Positions 11,440 to 24,461 of a stretch of DNA of 64,000 nt are shown in pieces. Position numbers and translations under genes: made by a program. The DNA is taken from the NCBI RefSeq assembly GCF_030848805.1, contig NC_092358.1, forward strand, positions 1,984,001 through 2,048,000, given 5' to 3'. How positions within the stretch are numbered: position 1 is the first letter of the stretch; each line of letters begins with the position of its first letter. The notes under the pieces were generated by a model. It was not told the DNA's origin and did not search any database. It saw nothing but the letters and a program-made list of their open reading frames with translations. Origin of the DNA: Temnothorax longispinosus. Lineage: Eukaryota; Arthropoda; Insecta; Hymenoptera; Formicidae.

Positions 11440-14400
11440 CTGTAACACACGCAAGATAATGGAAATTTATTTAAACGTTCTCGTGCACTCCCCCAGAGAG
11501 TGTGAACCCGCTCCGGGGATGCAAAGGGCGGTTCTTCATTCAGTTTCTGACTTAAGTTCTCGCTTCCCCTATCGTTAGTTTTAATTGCTCGGTTACCTAG
11601 CTCGCGCGAAGATGCTTAAGACAACCGAGTGTCTCCATCCTCCATGAATAATTACTAGAAATGGTCTCATCTTCTCGAGGAGACCTCGTCAAGAAGGACC
11701 AAGCTCTCTAACCGTAAATTCTGGAAACGCGAAGGATTTGAAGATCAGCTATAGCCGACTATAGTCGGCGGTTAACTTGACAATAAGAGTGTCTCCCATC
11801 CATCTACCCATCTTTTCTCCCCGCTATCCACCTGCCATCGTCCGAGAGGTGCTGCGGGAAGAGAATATCGCACGGTTGGCTGAGTTCGTGATTAAATCCA
11901 ATGGCGATGGGCAGACCAGAGCTCGCATAGTTACCTCTAATAGAATTATATTAAGACATGGAGTCTCCGTCCCCCTACCCCGCCGTCTCCCCGCTTCCAC
12001 CTGCTTAGTCCATGTTTCTCGTCTCGTGTACGACTTCCCCCCCTCATCCCTATATCTCCGTCTCCGACTTGCAGAACTCCCCCGTTCCCGTGGGAGCCAC
12101 CGCGCTAAATTAGCCATTTCGAATCTCTGCTAGAGGGTCGTTAGGACGAGTCCAGAAACTCGTTGAACGGTACTAAGAAACCTGTGCGCCATGCGGTGAC
12201 CAGTTTTCAGTCACTCTCGTGGCTGAAACGTGACGTGCTGAGGTAAGCGCAAGCATATAAATGAGAAAATTAAAGTGCGTGTGAATGTGTAAATGATGGT
12301 CTCGAATTATAAAGCTTGAACTTGGAAAAATTCCGCCCTCTTGGAGTTAGAGGGTCGCGAAATCATTTTTTAGACTGGTAACACGGTAAAACGTTTCCGG
12401 GCTCTAACTCAAGCAAGCTAATTCGATTTAACGGAAGAAAAGTAAGACGGCGGAAGAGGCTCCCCCCCTCTCTCTCTCTTTCCTCTAGCTCGCTTGCTTC
12501 TCGAATTACACTGGTGGGCAATGAGCCACGTAGTTCGTAACGCACGCTAGCTCGCTGGACGATTTGCAGATTTTTCGCTACGCTGTTAACAAGAAATTAT
12601 ACGCTGTAAATTGAAATTAAGTACATAAAATTGAACATAAATTTGAGACACAATTTGACAATGATTTTATTTATTTCGATCTGTATCCATTTTCATACCT
12701 CATCGGGGAAGTTTAATAAAATTCGAAACAACGTTTAATCCGCTTATCGCATTTCGCAAGCTTTTAAAAGACTCTTTTGCAGGTTCGTGTATACGCTACC
12801 GTCGCATTAGCAGCAATTATTTCCCGACCCGGGTTCTCGTGGAGAATCCAAAAAGTTACGCGACATACGTTCAGACCGAAGCAGTGACGGGAGAAAGAGA
12901 GAGAGAGAGAGAGAGAAAGACAGACAAAGCCTGACAGAGAATCAAGCCGGTAGATTAGGTAGGGCCGCGTCGTCTCAGCAGTCTGCCAGCAATTTGAGAG
13001 CGTTTGCGAGGTCCATTAACGGCGGTAACTCTTCACGACCGGCCGCCACGAAGATTCAATTTGAATGCTAACCAGAATAGGAAGTTCGCGCCGGGGCCCC
13101 ATGGTATATACGCCGCGCGCTGTGTTCCTTCCCCCTCCCTCCTGTCCCCCCCCCTCAGCCCCCGTTATCCCCTCGCCACCCTGTTATTGCCAATTTCGGC
13201 GCGTTTCTGCAGCCCACTTTGCGATCGTTTAGATTATCATCTCTCCCGGTTTCTCTTTCTCTCGACGGCCCTGGGTACCTTCCATCCCGCCCCGCGTTAC
13301 TCCCTTTCCTGTATCTTCTACATTCTGCCTTTCCCCTCCCGCTCCCTCGGTCCCGCTCTCTCTCAAACGTTTCCGGGGATAATTGAACTTTATTAGAGAT
13401 CGTCGTCGACGAAACACCAGCCCTTGCATCCACCCCGAGGCTTATGCCGGATCGACTTGATTCCGAGATGCTTTAACGATTACTCCGTTCGCTCGCTTAT
13501 CTTTCTCTCACTCGCGAAAACGCCTCTCAAATCTATGCCGCGACGAAATATCTCGAGAGAACATCTCGGCTCCTGTTTCTCTCATCGTCGCGTGCTACGC
13601 TTCGTGAATGGCTTCATGTTCAAAAACAAAGCTAAAAATTCAATTTTTAACAAGACTCTCTCGCAATTGGTATGTACGATACAACTTAAAAGCATATCTG
13701 TATTCAATGTCGCTACATCGCATCGTCCAAATTACTTTTCGCCTAGAGGCAGATACTATGCCATGTGCAAAACACCTTTTCTCAGATCTTACGGTTTTTT
13801 TTTTACAGCACAAAGCGTAAGTCTCGTCGAGGGATGGCTGGAAAAGTTTGTCGCGATGGAAAAAAAAACTGGAAATCAATTATGCGAGAGCCCGGGCGCT
13901 CCTCGCCGCGCCGTGGGGGAGGAGCGACCTTATTGAAATTTGGCTGCGGGGTCGTGAGCATTAAAATTGCAGGGATTAATATTAGCCGTGGTGAAAAGCG
14001 CTTTACTCGCTTTCCTCGTAAGGAAATGATTCCACCGCGCCGCGCCGCACCGTTCGGTTATAAAAGCCCGGCCCGTTCTATCATTCTTATGTCAATTAGA
14101 CGAGCCCTAATCGCGACCCGGCTCATAAACCGAGAATTATATCTTTAATTTTAGCGGCCGTATTCAGCCGCTTGCGAAACAGGATTCTGCCCTACGCGCG
14201 CTTTCTTCACCGCTGCGGGCGATATCGCTTTAACCACGACAGATAGATGGTAATTAATGACGAGAAGCTGTCCGTCGGTCAATTTCGTTGCCGAGTCTGA
14301 CGTACGGAGAAATATAAGCAGCAAATGGATTATATTTTACATTTCTACATTAATTGTTGCTGAATCATCCCATCAGGTTTGTTAAATAGGTCTTAAATCT

Positions 14401-17400
14401 TTTTTGTCCCTTACGCTTTTATATGCACATGTTCACATGCATTTCTCGGTCACGAGGTTCGACGGTATTAGTGGCGGATATATTTCCGAGAGCCGCGCTC
14501 ATCACGATTTACGAGTTTCTCGCCGGACGGCGAACGATATCGCGAGCGGGCTCGAGTGGACCTAGGATCGTTGGCGATAATAATTTTCACGGTGGCGCGA
14601 GCACTCGCGTAGTAACAATAACGGTGCAACGGAACGTGCATGGCACTGTTACCGGAGCGATTCATGGTTATTGATTAGTATATACGGTCGCAGGAAGACG
14701 AGAGAGGCTGCGGTATAGCGTTCACAACCCCCGAGGGCTTGTACCACGACGTGGTGTACCTACACACAGACACGCACAAGCACAAATATTATGTGTGCAT
14801 ACATATAAATATACACGTACACACGTATTCACGGCGAATGTATGTATGTATCTCTACGTATAGCTGCGTACACTTCGACGCTAAGATATTCGCAGGGCCC
14901 TAAGGCGACCCTCAGAAACAACAATGTCAACTTGCCCGGCGCGGCCCGCAATCGTTTGAATAGTATAATGTAGTTTTCGTGTTACAACTCACTCTCCCTC
15001 GTATACAAGCCCCGCCTAGCGCCTACGAAACAACCAATCTTTTCTTCTCGCGACCTGTTCGAAACATCTAATGTCGAGGACGCGTCGCGAAACGCTTTCA
15101 CGGGTGAATAAAATATCTACAAACGAAAATACACGGAAGAAGATCGGGGGACCGGGATCTCGAGACCGCGCGCGAGATCGGCGGGTATTTATGAATTTAA
15201 TTTTAACGGATCAAGAGCGGTAATAAAGCGCGGGCAGGAATTAACCGCCGGATTATTTCGGTAATTTACAGCCCCGGGGATCGCGCGCGTCTGGCATTCT
15301 CTTATTTGCATCGCGGTATCCACGCGGTGGTATGGTTTTCGCGTATCCTTCGTGATTCTTCTTCCGAAGGAAGTTTTCCCTCGAAAAGTTTCCCTCGCGA
15401 TAAAATGTCTCTCTTTCTCACGTCTCTCTTTCTCTAATTGCATACGCGCGTTCTCTCGAGATCGCTTTCGCGGTCGTTTCGCGTTTCTCAAAGGGAGCCT
15501 GGATCCCGTCGCCGGCCAAAGCGAACTCGAATTTCATAAATTTCGCACCCTAATCCTCATTAATCCCGATTGCACTATTTGCCTACGTGAAGATCCGCCG
15601 CAAGACGCGGGGGCGCTGCGGGGGCGCCGAGCTGCTGGAAACGAGAATATTGTTGTTTCTACCCTTGCATATTACAGCCGAATAATGATTAAGTATATAC
15701 CCCGGCAAGTTAGTTTGTCCTCCGGGCACCGGGTCCTTCGCGGGAGATACCCCTTCCGCTGAATTTCAATTGTCGAACCAATGTTAACGATATCTCCGTG
15801 TTCTCCGCGATCTCCCGAAGAATGTTATAATCAAAACTCAGATCGTTATTATAATTGCAAAAATTATTGTAATTAAATTCCGTATACTTACATATACATA
15901 CTTTTAGTTAACGAAACGCACTGTTCCAATTACGTTCATATATTAACCGTGCACACGGTTATTCAATCTCCCCCGTGCTTCCACGAAATAAGCACATCCT
16001 ATCGCTCGAAATTTACAGAATGCCAGGTTGTCGATAATAATTAAAACTTTCTCGCACACTCGGCACAGTTTGACTTGGCCTCGCCGAAGCAACAGCGCAG
16101 CCAATAGTTATCCCATGCGGATTACGGTCCTTGGCTAAGGGGGCTACAAGGGTTTCCCTCCTCCTACGGGATTTAAGACGGACTTAGCCATTGTTCCGGT
16201 CGCTGACCACTTTGCCTCCCATTAACCATTAACGGATCTAACGAAAATAGGATTAGATCGCAGCAGCTAGGTCTTCGAGTTCGGTACGCACTAAAACTGC
16301 CGGCGCACGTAGGTGGGCGTCGGGTTTCTTGCCCACAGCTTCATTGGCAGATTATCGAAGGTTCTTGTCTCGTCTTATCGGGGACGCAGAACCGCCTCTC
16401 CTCCGCCGATTATTTTCGCACGAACGGCGAATCAGTTTTGCGCCGCGATTTATCGCCTACTCGGAATTGTTCAGAAGAAAATTATCCTCGAAAAACGTGT
16501 CAAACGTGTCATTATTTTTAATTCATTCTAATAATTAAAGAATTTACCATATAATTTCATTTGAACTATGTTGAAATTGACGGCAATGCAAAATTGTATT
16601 TTGTGACACAAAATCATAAAAAAGAATAAAATTCGTCTTATTTACTATAAAATTTTAAAGATAAAGAGTATCTATATACTTTCTTTTGTGTCCGCCAGCA
16701 TTCGGAATATTCATGTAGTAAAATGACAGTAATGTCATACTTTTCTATTTAAGTTTAATAAATAAATTCGATAAAATAGGAATACTTCTTATCAATAAAA
16801 ACGTCCATTGATGTCCGGGCAATTAAAAAACGTCCGAATGATTTCCATTAAGTCTTACAAGCCGATCGTGTAGCAATCGATATCTCGTCGTACGGCATAC
16901 CTCGGCGCTAAAGTTCTCTTCGCCCGAAGTCTCGCGCGGAGAGATATGCCGAAGAGCGTTTTCGCGTTTCGAGATAATCCCATTCTCGCTCTCTCCCTCG
17001 TGGATAGATCCTACGGGATATCCGATGGAATTATTGCACATTCGAGTTACATGCGAACAAGAGAACTTCAAACTTTATCGATCCAAGAGCTCTGTTGATA
17101 TTAGACCGATAACGATAACGAACGTTTAGTTATAAAGTGAAACAAGCTAGTTCCTTAAATATTTTAACATGAAAACTTTGTAATTTATCTTTAAGAGTCA
17201 GACAAAAATGTAATTAGTGCGACTAACTCGTAAAAAAAAGCAAGAAAGATTTTATTGAAAAGAATGAACAAACGCTCTCGACGCTTTCCCTGCATTTTTA
17301 AGACATTAGTGACTGTTAAGCTAAATTAGTAACAAGAAGAAAATGCATACGTCCGAATAACAACTAAACCCATTGACCGTTTCCTTTCTTCTCTTTCTGC

Positions 17401-20400
17401 GATGAGAGACCGACGACGTACTCCGTACTCCGCCACATATAGCTGGATCTTTATCATTATTACGACTGTCTGACTGTCTGCGCGTGCATGCCAATGCAAC
17501 CATGCGCAGCGCGAAGACATTAATGGCTCGTGATCGTAAAACCTTCGGCAGTACGAACGTAGCGAAGATTCTTTCCACAGTTTATTGAATAATATTATAA
17601 TTCTTTAACGACCTACAGAGAGAGAGAGAGAGAGAGAGAAAGAGATAAAGAGAGGATACCTTAACGAGAGCGCGCACCTTCCGCTTCCTAACCCACCGCT
17701 TAATTACCGAGAGCGTGGGTATACAATTTAATCAGATCGGCGATTTCGTCGTTACGATAACGACGTACCGATTTATACGGGAGGTATCGCCGCCCTTCTT
17801 TCCCTCCTTGCAACGGACCCCACGTTTTTCGGCGGGCCCCGGAACCGGTGAGCGAGAAAGCTCATTCTTGTTCTTAATTCTTCTGATATATTGATTTGAC
17901 GCACGCTCGTCCGGCTCAGTTTGCATGCGGTGGCGTATCGCGTGCGCCGGAAACGGCACGAGTTGTAAAAATCGGGGCCCACCTCTCTCTCTCCTCCGGT
18001 TCTTTCACCCCGCGCGAGAGACAGCTGTCGTTCCCTCCTCGCTTCTTCCCTTTCTCACCGATCAACTCCCGCGTGTCACTCGAGACCGTAATTAACAATC
18101 GTTCTAATGAATTCGCTCTGGCTATCTTCATCTTCGTACAACACACTCGGAGTTGCGAACACGACGGGGACGACGCGACGCGGCGCGCGGTGACGCGGTT
18201 CGAGGCGCGCCTACATATAATCGAGTGTCCGCTTATTACGACCGGGTAATAATTCCCGGTATAAAATTATCATTAAGATTGTCGTTGCACCGGCGAACTG
18301 CCCGCTCGTTATCTCGACAGGTTGCACGGGCCGGCACGGCACGAGAGGGAAAAACAAATATTGAAAGAACTCCTCGAAGCGTTTTTCAAATGCGAATGCG
18401 TCAATAAAAAGTTGGTAAGTGCGGCGCGGACTTACCACGTGGCGTTAAAACTGTCCCTGTACAGACAGGTGTAATTTAAAATTATATTACAGTCCTGCGT
18501 GTTATTAGTTTCATTGATGTCGCATTCACCAATTACATCAATGACGTGTCTCTTTATCCGCTTATTTCTACTGCAAATATGATCGTAATTTAGAAAGTGA
18601 TAGGAAATATCCAAGATTAACGTTCCAGAATGGTAATTAATCATTTTTAATATTGTACAAACATGAGTACACCTCTCTCTCTTTTTTTTCTTCTCAATTC
18701 TCTTGAAAGTAAAAATTAATCGCTACGAGAATATTAAAATCGGAAGGGAAGGGGTATATTACAGATTTTACTTCACATCGCGTGTTGAAAGCGACGAAGC
18801 GACTCAACTCTCGACAGCCAGCACTTTTTTCGTCTCGTTCCACGTCTTACCTTTCTTTCCGCGGTACGATCGTAAATAACCGCCCAATGTAATAAGACAT
18901 CACCGAGTGGCTCAGCACCTACGCGCTGATACCATCTTTATGGACACGACAGTGTCGGAAGTTGTTTATTTTTTTTTTTTTAGATGCACCAACACATACT
19001 AGCCAACTATGTGCGCCGATTCGAGTAAGCGGCACTCGACTTCAGCAAAGAGATGGAACTGATATAGTTCCTAATGCGAAGCGCGCAACCGCTCAATTAG
19101 TAAATTAATAATTAAATACATACAGATCGACGCAACGATAGAGAGAGATTGGGAGAGAAAAGGAAGAGGGTACAAGTTAACGCACGCGAGTTACATATCT
19201 CTCCGTTGTGCTCGTCGCACTTAAGTCCGCGCCTCCTCGTCTAATCCCTCGCCGATGTCACGCAAGAAAATTAGCGTCGTAGGTGCGGATTATCGCTCGC
19301 ATTATCCACGATTATACGCATTAACTGACGAGGGGGGGAGAGAGGGCGTCGTTTCGAAATCCAATTATTGCGTCAGGATGCGGGGAAAAAAGGCGTCCAA
19401 CGACATTTTCGCGACGCGATAGTGTTAAAACGTTTAGTCCGAAAGCTCGTTCTCTCATTCCCTTTTCTCTCTTTTTTTCTCTTCCTCTCGCGCATCCGGT
19501 TCTCTTATATTGTACTTTTATCGAAACTCGGCGGGCAGTAAAACGTGCCCTCGCGCGCCCTAACCGCCTCGCTCTCGCTCCTCTAGGCGCGACTCCGCGC
19601 GATCTCGCCGCGCCGCGAATCGAAACGCTTTGTCGCTTCGTCGAGTTGCAACAAAATATTCGTTCCTCGTGGCAATAAACGACGTCGTTAACGACACAGA
19701 CAGCGTTCCCCTTCTCCATGTACTTCTCTCACGAGCGGCCGTTACTACTGCCCTTTTATTGTCGGTAAATTACACGCTTTATTCGCCCGCGCGACGACCC
19801 GAAAGCAAACTATATAATTGAACGGTAGTTAAAACTGCGGTAGGTCAAGTTCCTCTCTTTTTTTTTTTAATTCCGGTCTACCCGGCCTCGCTTCTTCCTC
19901 GTCCGAGCTGTCGTCGTGCCTCCGTCGCGTTTTATTTTCAGCGTTACGCCACGTCGATACCGCGGTGGCGACGCACGTCGCGACATTTCCTTCGTAATTA
20001 ATCTCTATCTTCTTTTTTCCTCGATGTCAATGATCTTATCCGCGCGAGCTAGCTCGATCCGGAAGCGGCTTTAATTTAATTCCGCGGAAAACACGGCGAG
20101 TTAATTTACATCACCGCGTGGCGATTCCGTGCGACGTCTGAACACGTACGGAAATACGTACGAAAATTGCGATAATGCGCGATGCGTGCGTGTACGCGAC
20201 GCCGGAATTACGCTGAAATTACGCCACCGGGAGCGTAATTAATTTCGATCGTTATCGCGCGGTATCGGAACGATTCGGGGAAGAGAAGGCGCGCGAGGGA
20301 GAAGCGTGTGTTGCGCTCTTTCTTCTTCTCTTTCTTCTCCTTCTTCTCCTCTTTCTCCCGATGACATTTAAATACCGAAGGCAATAAAATTCACCACACA

Positions 20401-22497
20401 GTGAAACAAAGTCGCGAACCAACCGGATGGTAACGGCATAAGAGGACTCGGTCGCACTGCGTTTGTTTCCCGCCCTTGTCCTCCTCGCGAGTCCCACCGC
20501 GCAGCATCGAGAGACGCCATAAATTCTCGGTTTATAATCGTCGTCGATGCGAAATTACCAGAGACAAAGATTTCTCTTCGCGGAGAAACTCTTCTCGACC
20601 GTTCCCTCGTGTACAAACGGCCATTTTGTTACTTAATTCCGAGACGTTCGCGCTGTACAAGGTGGCGGGCGGCGCGGCTGGTGCAACGAGTACCGGGATC
20701 GATGTCTCCTCGCGATCGTTAAATCCGGGATTTAAGTGACACCACCGCTCGGTGAAAACATCGCGCAGTTTATCGTTTGTACCTCGTACCTTTTTTCCAC
20801 GCAGAAGTGAGATCTTTTCCGAGATTGAAGTTCGAGAAAATTTTTCTCGACGAATCTCGTATCGTTGCCATCCGCACGATCTACAAACGTTGAAAAGAAG
20901 TTTCTAAATGACCGCTTATCCTGTCTACTCACTCAGGAAAGAGTCGGATTTAGCGTTATTTAGGACATCATTAAAATAAAATTATTTCCCCGCTAAACAA
21001 ACATAGATATCCGTGGCGAAACGAACGCGGAGTCGGCGACGCGAAACTTATTTGCACACCGGCAAGAAGAAGAAGCGCGGTCGGTCTAAGAGCGACTCGA
21101 AGAGCGAGGAGGGCCCGTGGCTCCTTTTATTGTTAAATAAATAATCAACTAGTTGTTCCCCGTGTTAGGCATAATTTATTAGCCTCCCTAACACCATCGG
21201 GGCCCCTTCTCCCTGAAATTCTTTCCTCTCCGTTTCTCTCTGCTTCTTCGCTACCGCCTCCTTCTCCTCCAAAGCCTTCCGCATCTCCCGTGCTCGTTTG
21301 GAGCTCGCTCGGAGCACATCTCTCGTGCGCATTACAGACCGCAGACCGTTTATTCTTCCCTTCTTCGATTCTTTTTGCGTTGGTGGCTTATGCCGGGAAT
21401 ACGAACCCGGTTCCCTCCTCCTGCGCTTTCTTTAATTGACAATCCACCGGTGTTCTCCGGCTCGGTTCCCCAGGTGGGAACGTATCGGACATCCGCGGTG
21501 CGCACCGGCCGGCGACATCGTATTGTCCCCGCGATTTTTACTCTCTTTTCTCTCGTACGGAGTATCTTTCGCATATACCTCTCACCGTGTGCACATGCGT
21601 CCCGTGGGCACTGCATGCACATGCGTATGCTGTTCCCTACGTCCGGCTTCGCGTTTTCTTGCGATTTACGAGTAACAACGAAGTCCACCCTGACCTGGGC
21701 AAGAAGTCTCATTAGAGGCGCCATTCTTGTGAATATTGCGGACGGTACTCCAACTCGCGCGCGCCAGGAAATAAGATTCCAATAGAAGTTACCAGGAAAC
21801 ATTCGATTTTTAAGAAAATTACTTTGCGTAAAAGCATAATATAGAGAAAATTATAAAATATCGATAATTTCATAAAACAAAATTATGGTAATTAATAAGA
21901 GATACGTAAAAAATTGGAGTCGTGAGATGTCCTATAATAGACGGTTAAATCATTCTTCGACAATTTGTAGTCGATGCTAAGACCGGGCTTCTGAGTTATA
22001 AACGCAGTTGTAGAAGCCCGTGTCGCGCGCCCCGGGAGGGTGGTTGCGCTGGTAGTTCCGATACCCAGGAGGATACCCAAAAAGCATACACGGTCAAGTC
22101 GGTCGGGCCTAACAAGAAACCGTATCCTTCCCCCCGCCAGTCCTGTTACCACGCTAGCAAGTGGAAGTTATGCAGAACGAAGATACAAGGAGTCGAGAGT
22201 TACGATTCCGCTGGTCGGTTTTTGCAATATTGTTTTCCTTCGATGAACGATCATTCCGTTCGTTCTATTCGGCTTGGCCTTAGCGCCTTCAGCATTAGCA
22301 ATTCCTCGACAGGGACCCAGCTCGGTTCCGCTCCGAAGGTAATTAAATATCTGTGGTCCGAGCATGCCAGCCCAATACGCTACCTTAACGATTGTCTCTG
22401 GGTCAGAGGTCGGGCCCAACGTAGACGTTGGCACGTACAGGCACTGTGCGAGCACACTTATGGCCTTCTCTTTTAAATAGGATATACTTATATACAA

Positions 22498-22548
<51 letters not shown>

Positions 22549-24389
22549 ACGCGAGAGAGAGAGAGAAAGAGAGAAAGAGTGAGCAACCATCACCATCGTG
22601 GCGGCTATACGAAGCGGCACGAAGAATAGCATGGGAATTATTATGCTTATTAAGGTGGAAAGTAATAAATTATAGGCGGCTAATAATGGGAACCGCGAGA
22701 GGCGTAATTGATGTATGCAGAGGAAGTTGTTCTGGTCTGGCACCGCGCGCTCTTCTCGGATATGCGTGTAAACATACACCTATGTTACACGTAATATTGT
22801 ACATACATCGTGTGGAAAATATTTAATGGCGTAGAGAGGCCCCGCTCTCTTGTCTTCCTCTTTCTCTCTCTCCCTTTCGGGTGCATCTCCTGTGGCGTCG
22901 TGGCGTTTAAAATTTGAAAACTAAACTGTTTACAGTACGCGCGCGGTACAGGCGTGCGCCTCTTTTGTTCCACCTTCTACCTGCGGGAAGATCAGCAGGT
23001 TTCTTTTGCTCTCTCCTCACAGGGCAATAAAAGTGCCAGCTATTTATTGCTAAGCGCCACCATATAACGATTCCCCGAGATGCGTCGCGGCCGTTCAAGG
23101 GAGGGCTAGTCTTCGGAGGTCAATAAACCGATTCTTAATTAAATCTAAGACAATACCTTCCTCCCTTCCTCCTGTCGCTAATTAAAGCAAACAGTCGACG
23201 GCAATAAAAAAAACCGCTGAGACGCGAAATGAAAAGATGCCGTAAAAGCGGCGATTTCTAGATTTATCGTGCTATGTAATGCCATTCTGCGCAACAACCA
23301 TTTACAGCGAGAGAAGGAAAAAAAACTTAAACTTAATTAATTAATTAATTCTGTAACGTAGAAAAGCAATAGCGAAGGAGTACTCGATCACTTATTGATT
23401 CGTGTACGAGATAAGGCAGATGGAGAACGAGAAGGTGGAAAATAAAGAGAGTACGAGGAGGGAGGAAAAAAACAAGCGTGCCGCCGATATGTGCGTATAC
23501 ATAGTTTGCGCGATAATGGCTGCTCGCCGGGCGATATAGAGATAGCCTCGGTTAAGCTAACCTATCTCTCCATGCACGAGGACGAGAGAAGGGTAGGAGG
23601 GTCGCCGGTTGGCAGGGTTAAGCATAAATCAATCAGTCTGCATTCAACCGCGAGCGGAGAGAAGGCAACCACCGGCACTCGAACGTCTCGAAAGTTCACG
23701 TTCGGGACGTTTGTATCAACGTTTCTGTTTGCACTGCGAAATATTTACGTCTGCCACCCCCCGTCTCACCTGCCACAAGAGAGCTTGTCGTGTCCCACCG
23801 GCAAAGAGATACAAATGCATTTTATTTGACATATATTTATCACTTCGCGGTTTTGAAAGTACAAGATATTTCCCTTGCAGTTCTGAAAGTCTTAAGTTGT
23901 AGTACTACCGTAGCCTTGAAGCGTCACCGATAATCGGGGAATTCGTGATTGACGACATTGCTTGCGTGACTGTAATGGCTCTCAATCGCGATGCCGTACC
24001 GATCAGCGCGGGAAACGATCTCGTCTCGTTTGTATCTCTATGTACCACGACAGCGGCGTCGGTAATTCGCGTTCCATTCGTAACGCAGACACCTACTCGA
24101 TGGGGCCGGTACCCAACGGCCACATCCCACCTCTTCCGTCGTGCCGCATCGTCGCTCGCGGTAATAGGATTTCACGTGAGCAACCTCCCAAGCAGCGGCG
24201 GCCGAAAATCGCAGGAGTTTATGTAGCGAGAGATGCGGTCGCGCCGCGTTTGCAGCAACTGTGGAACGAGGAGAGGACGGAGAGAAAAAGAAGCCGCGAG
24301 ATACAAAGAAAGCGGGGAGACGTCGCTCGCGGCGTCGAGGAAAGTGGCGGAGAATAGAGCGGACAAAGAGAGAGAGAAAAAAAGAGGGG

Positions 24390-24461
<72 letters not shown>

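Noticed and set aside
21375..21420. Possible tRNA-like gaacccgg motif
   Set aside because: No cloverleaf can be drawn around it.
22168..22779. Minus-strand open frame of 203 codons
   Set aside because: It reads through the TA and GA microsatellites (YIYIYI, SLSLSL) and has no recognisable domain.
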